In this document: in pieces, positions 60,804-64,000 of the stretch
Layout of the letters: each line of letters begins with the position of its first letter
How positions within the stretch are numbered: the first letter of the stretch is position 1
From: CAYRJD01 sp965205925
GTDB taxonomy: Bacteria; Actinomycetota; Acidimicrobiia; Acidimicrobiales; Poriferisodalaceae
Reading direction: 5' to 3'
Assembly (NCBI GenBank): GCA_965205925.1
Contig: OZ242183.1
Coordinates: 868,001-932,000, forward strand
Length of the DNA: 64,000 nt
The notes under the pieces: generated by a model
Told to the model about the DNA's origin: nothing
Seen by the model: the letters and a program-made list of their open reading frames with translations, nothing else
Database searches by the model: none
Translations under genes and position numbers: made by a program

Positions 60804-62579
60804 TTATTCGATGACGACCACCACATCGCCCGCTCCAACTGAGTCACCAGGCGAAACCTTGACCTCGGTTACTTCTCCTGCCTTGCCGGCGTTGATGTTG
60901 TTTTCCATCTTCATTGCTTCAAGCACGATTACCGGATCGCTTGCCTGCACTGCGTCGCCTTCGCTTACCAGAACTTTCACAACTGTTCCTTGCATTGGTA
61001 CTGCTACGCGCCCAGAACCGCCACTGATTTGTTCAGAGCCGCCTTTACGGCGAGGTTTGCGCGCAACGTTTCCTTGGCCGACGTTGCCAGATGTTTCAGG
61101 CACCCAGGCACTGACTTCAAAGCGTTTGCCATTTACCTCAAGCACTGCATCTTTGCGCACTCTTAGAGCCTGATCTTGAGCTGAATCGCTTGCTGGGTTG
61201 AGGTTTGTTGCTGTTGCATTGATGGGAGGTAAATCACTGAGATCGAGATTTTTTTCAACCCACTTGGTGCTGTGTTCGCCGGCCCGAAATTGTTCTGTGG
61301 CCAGTATTGCTCTATGAGCAGGCGCAGTAGTTGCTATGCCACCCACCTCCAGCTCGCTCAATGAGCGCTCCATCCGTGCGATAGCGGTCTCACGATCGGA
61401 TCCCCACACGATCAGCTTGCCGATCAGATTGTCGTAGTACTGGCTGACCGTGTCGCCTGCTACATACCCACCGTCCCAACGTACGCCGAAGCCTTGGGGC
61501 ACAACCAAGGTCGTGATTGTTCCGGGAGAGGGAAGGAATTTTCCTTCGGCCGGATCTTCGGCATTGATACGTGCTTCGATCGCGTGACCTTTGCTCACAA
61601 TGTCGGCCTGAGAGAACGACAGAGGCTCGCCTGCAGCCACCCGTATCTGTTCGCGCACTAGGTCAAAGCCGGTAACCAATTCCGTTACTGGATGCTCTAC
61701 CTGTAGGCGGGTATTCATCTCCAAATAGTGAAACTCACCATCTTGGAATAAGAACTCAACCGTGCCAGCGTTGGTGTAGCCGCAACCCCTTGCAACGGCT
61801 ACTGCTGCTGCTCCCATAGCTTGACGCACATCGTCGGGAAAATTTGGCGCCGGGCTTTCCTCAATCAGTTTTTGGTGGCGGCGTTGTGCTGAGCAGTCAC
61901 GCTCACCTAGCCACACCGTGTTTCCGTGACTGTCGGCTATTACCTGCATCTCTATATGCCGCGGCCAAGTGAGGTATCGCTCCATGTAGCACTCGCTGCG
62001 ACCAAAGAACGCCTCGGCTTCGCGTTGCGCCGACTCGAGTGCTTCACTGGCTTCGCCAGGCTTGTTTACGACCTTCATGCCGCGCCCACCACCACCGTAG
62101 GCAGCCTTGATGGCTAACGGGTAGCCAAATTCGTCGCCGAAACTGATTACATCATCTGCACTTTGGATTATCTCCGTTGTGCCAGGCACGCCGTTTACTC
62201 CTGCGCGCTCGGCGGCTAGGCGTGCCGAGATCTTGTCGCCCATTACTTCGATTGCAGCGGGCGGTGGTCCGATGAAAGTCACGTCGCGTTCAGTGATAGA
62301 GCGGGCAAAATCCGCGTTCTCGCTATAAAAGCCATAGCCAGGGTGGACCGCCTCGGCACCGCTACGCGCTATAGCGTCAAGAATGGCCTCAGTATTCAAA
62401 TACGATTCGGCGGCTGTTTCGCCCCCCAAGGCGTAAGCCTCATCGGCCATCCGTACGTGAGCGGCATTTCGGTCAAGTTCGCTATAGACAGCGACAGTCG
62501 TAATGCCAAGCTCCTTACAGGTGCGCATAACACGCACAGCGATTTCACCCCGGTTGGCTATTAGCAGCTTTTTGAACAC
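60804..62579 (-). CDS. Acyl-CoA carboxylase alpha chain (biotin carboxylase plus BCCP)
   Basis: 591 residues. MFKKLLIANRGEIAVRVMRTCKELG opens the biotin carboxylase domain; AAYGGGGRGMKVV is the ATP-grasp loop and MNTRLQVEHPVTELVTGFDLV the active site. A C-terminal BCCP carries the biotin site VLEAMKMENNINA. A Lys/Arg/Ser-rich linker precedes the BCCP. This is the AccA3-type fusion of actinobacteria, which serves acetyl- and propionyl-CoA carboxylation with a beta chain not in the window. BirA is divergent 93 bases away. No BirA operator is seen. Confidence 0.95.
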   Translation of the reverse strand: MFKKLLIANRGEIAVRVMRTCKELGITTVAVYSELDRNAAHVRMADEAYALGGETAAESYLNTEAILDAIARSGAEAVHPGYGFYSENADFARSITERDVTFIGPPPAAIEVMGDKISARLAAERAGVNGVPGTTEIIQSADDVISFGDEFGYPLAIKAAYGGGGRGMKVVNKPGEASEALESAQREAEAFFGRSECYMERYLTWPRHIEMQVIADSHGNTVWLGERDCSAQRRHQKLIEESPAPNFPDDVRQAMGAAAVAVARGCGYTNAGTVEFLFQDGEFHYLEMNTRLQVEHPVTELVTGFDLVREQIRVAAGEPLSFSQADIVSKGHAIEARINAEDPAEGKFLPSPGTITTLVVPQGFGVRWDGGYVAGDTVSQYYDNLIGKLIVWGSDRETAIARMERSLSELEVGGIATTAPAHRAILATEQFRAGEHSTKWVEKNLDLSDLPPINATATNLNPASDSAQDQALRVRKDAVLEVNGKRFEVSAWVPETSGNVGQGNVARKPRRKGGSEQISGGSGRVAVPMQGTVVKVLVSEGDAVQASDPVIVLEAMKMENNINAGKAGEVTEVKVSPGDSVGAGDVVVVIE

Positions 62580-62672
62580 ATGATTCCTTAGCGCTTCTTT
62601 GTCGGTTGCCTCAGGTAAAAGAGATGCAGCCCGCCATGCATCGCAATCTCATTTTGGCTCTATTTTATTTGA

Positions 62673-63602
62673 GTGCCTGAAGTCTGGTTTGATTCCGTCC
62701 CCGCTACGCGCTTTGGGCGCGTGCGGTGGTTAGCGCAGGTTAGTTCCACTAACGCCGAACTGATGGAACTAGCCCGCCATGACGCAGAAGAGGGGGAGGT
62801 GTTGATTGCTGATTATCAGTCGGGCGGGCGTGGTCGGCGCGGACGCGCTTGGATCGCACCCCCAGGTGCCTCGCTGATGATGTCTGTGTTGCTGCGACCG
62901 CTTAGACCTAAAGGCGCCACGGGTCCGAACAACTCAGACAGTCCTAACAACCCAGACAGTTCTAACAACTCTGGCAACAAAGCCAAGGTCCGGTTGGCGC
63001 CTGCGCAAGCTTCATTGGTGGTGTCCGCTTGGGCGTGCGCGGCAGCACAAGCGTGTGAATCTGTGGCAGGAATTACTCCCACACTTAAGTGGCCAAACGA
63101 TCTTGTAGTGACGCGGGACGAACCAAACGGTTCCGTAACCAAAAAGTTGGCGGGAATTCTCTCTGAATCTCTGATATCCGATGGTGTGATCACAGCTTTG
63201 GTGATTGGTATGGGTCTGAATACCGGCTGGCAAGAAATACCCCCGGATCTAGCAGACACGGCTACCAGTCTGAACATCTTGTGCGGTCACGATGTCGACA
63301 GAGCAGCGCTAGCGGCCGAGCTGCTCATGGGTTTCGAGCAGCGCTATACGGGTTTGCTGGAAGAGCCAAACAGTTCAGGCAGCAATGATGGGGGCATAGC
63401 TCAAGTTCTTGCCGAGGTCCGCCGCAGATGCAGCACGCTTGGCAGCCGTATTCGAGTGGAGCGTGAAGAGTCTGCCGGTGGCACGCTCTACGGCGATGCC
63501 GTTGATGTCAACTCCGATGGGACGTTGCTAGTGATTGATGAAAACGGCACGCAGCATCGCGTCACTACCGGCGAGATTGTGCATTTGAGGCCGGCGCAAT
63601 AA
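62673..63602 (+). CDS. birA: Biotin-[acetyl-CoA-carboxylase] ligase
   Basis: 309 residues. WLAQVSSTNAELMELAR, DYQSGGRGRRGRAWIAPPGASLMMSVLL (biotin-AMP loop) and PTLKWPNDLVV are the ligase hallmarks, followed by the C-terminal SH3-like domain. There is no N-terminal winged helix, so it is a class I ligase and not a repressor. An 18-base repeat (62928-62981) inserts an Asn/Ser/Pro/Asp-rich loop near residues 86-103. It would biotinylate the BCCP of the neighbouring carboxylase. Confidence 0.95.
   Translation: MPEVWFDSVPATRFGRVRWLAQVSSTNAELMELARHDAEEGEVLIADYQSGGRGRRGRAWIAPPGASLMMSVLLRPLRPKGATGPNNSDSPNNPDSSNNSGNKAKVRLAPAQASLVVSAWACAAAQACESVAGITPTLKWPNDLVVTRDEPNGSVTKKLAGILSESLISDGVITALVIGMGLNTGWQEIPPDLADTATSLNILCGHDVDRAALAAELLMGFEQRYTGLLEEPNSSGSNDGGIAQVLAEVRRRCSTLGSRIRVEREESAGGTLYGDAVDVNSDGTLLVIDENGTQHRVTTGEIVHLRPAQ
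62928..62981 (+). repeat. Three 18-base in-frame repeats inside birA
   Basis: AACAACTCAGACAGTCCT (62928-62945), a near copy at 62946-62963 and a weaker one at 62964-62981 encode NNSDSP, NNPDSS and NNSGNK. They form an extra loop after the conserved N-terminal part of BirA. Confidence 0.88.
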
Positions 63603-63627
63603 CTCGCTGCCGTATTATCAGCAGTGC

Positions 63628-64000
63628 GTGATCGACGTAACTGGCACCACTAGAGGCTTGGAGTTGCGCCGCAAGGTTGGTGCCGTGCTGCGATACGTCC
63701 CTCTTGTCGGCTATTTCGCCCGCCGCAATCTCAAAACCGTTTACAAGCGCAGCATTTTGGGTTGGGCATGGTCAATGCTGAACCCCTTAGCCACCATCAT
63801 CGTTTATAGCTTTGTATTTTCGATCGTTTTTAAGGCTGAACCACCGCCAGCAGCCAGTGGCACCACCAACTTTGCAGTGTTCTTGTTCAGTGGGCTGGTG
63901 GCCTGGACTTTTTTCTCAACGCTGGTAACTGGCTCAATGAACTGGCTAATAGAGATGGGCGATCTGCGACGAAAGGTCTATTTTCCACCCGAAGCAGCCA
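63628..64000 (+). CDS. ABC-2-type exporter permease, cut by window end
   Basis: Starts at GTG 63628 and is open to base 64000 (124 codons). YFARRNLKTVYKRSILGWAW and MLNPLATIIVYSFVFSIVF followed by FLFSGLVAWTFFSTLV match the TagG/Wzm-type permease of polysaccharide or teichoic-acid exporters. Two membrane segments are visible. The C-terminus and the ATPase partner lie beyond the window. The first GTG at 63624 is out of frame. Confidence 0.85.
   Translation, partial: MIDVTGTTRGLELRRKVGAVLRYVPLVGYFARRNLKTVYKRSILGWAWSMLNPLATIIVYSFVFSIVFKAEPPPAASGTTNFAVFLFSGLVAWTFFSTLVTGSMNWLIEMGDLRRKVYFPPEAA

Noticed and set aside
62580..62672. BirA operator in the birA/carboxylase gap
   Set aside because: The ligase has no DNA-binding domain and no TTGTAAAC-N14-GTTTACAA-like palindrome is present.
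1..64000. Insertion sequences, prophage or integrated plasmid
   Set aside because: No transposase, integrase, phage structural or plasmid genes and no long inverted repeats were seen; base use looks even across the window.

Overview
The window looks like chromosome from a free-living, aerobic, heterotrophic actinobacterium of moderate G+C (mid-50s by eye), possibly an Acidimicrobiia-type marine or freshwater lineage. The evidence is the gene order infC-rpmI-rplT-tsnR-pheS-pheT with a DUF1844 gene beside infC, a fused biotin carboxylase/BCCP chain, a PimB-type glycosyltransferase, HadA/HadB-type dehydratases, a CxxHxxC ferredoxin of the P450 type and many acyl-CoA and CoA-transferase genes. 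The phylum is fairly secure and the class is a guess. Coding density is very high: no gap between genes exceeds about 255 bases, and I see no IS element, prophage, CRISPR array, rRNA or tRNA.

Layout. 1-3790 (minus): a tandem-domain class III CoA-transferase cut by the window edge, a CopD-like membrane protein and an amidohydrolase. 3896-7437 (plus): moaB-like gene and ribD-ribE-ribBA, without ribH. 7445-8810 (minus): hisG and a DUF1844 gene. 9065-14812 (plus): infC-rpmI-rplT-tsnR-pheS-pheT. 14864-19725 (minus): 2-hydroxyacid dehydrogenase, SDR and a very unusual cytochrome P450-UbiB kinase fusion. 19787-20227 (plus): unknown gene. 20263-26753 (minus): an operon of a selenocysteine ArsC-like protein, gcvT, gcvP, a selenocysteine SelD and a NadD-like nucleotidyltransferase. 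26864-28699: ilvD. 28711-31844 (minus): a molybdopterin oxidoreductase and a divergent FolP-like protein. 31909-40801 (plus): ferredoxin, methyltransferase, a second tandem CoA-transferase, an orphan CoxL-like subunit, metY, an alpha/beta hydrolase and two MaoC-type dehydratases. 40899-43075 (minus): acyl-CoA dehydrogenase and a DUF169 protein. 43168-46297 (plus): enoyl-CoA hydratase, TIGR01777 epimerase, a divergent TrpD-like protein and a small SH3-like protein. 46364-47278 (minus): soluble Ser/Thr kinase. 47434-51749 (plus): queG, glycosyltransferase, SRPBCC protein and alaC. 51773-53296 (minus): glpK. 53411-57895 (plus): trkA and two different trkH genes. 57898-62579 (minus): YfhO-like protein and acyl-CoA carboxylase alpha. 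62673-64000 (plus): birA and the start of an ABC-2 exporter permease.

How the genes work together. Translation and cofactor genes (riboflavin, biotin attachment, molybdopterin, queuosine) are mixed with acyl-CoA and CoA-ester catabolism. Two molybdoenzymes and a MoaB-like protein point to molybdenum use. BirA can biotinylate the carboxylase encoded divergently beside it. TrkA with two TrkH subunits forms a potassium-uptake set.

Most notable points. (1) Two genes carry an in-frame TGA exactly at the catalytic cysteine position: selD at 21965-21967, followed by a good hairpin, and an ArsC-like gene at 26721-26723. Both lie in one operon with the glycine cleavage genes, so this organism very probably makes selenoproteins. 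(2) A P450 domain is fused to a UbiB/AarF kinase-like domain in one chain. (3) Short tandem duplications recur at gene junctions (up to six 11-bp copies before queG) and in frame inside otherwise conserved enzymes (GcvT, BirA, the kinase, the CoA-transferase). (4) Two adjacent TrkH proteins differ at the first selectivity-filter position.
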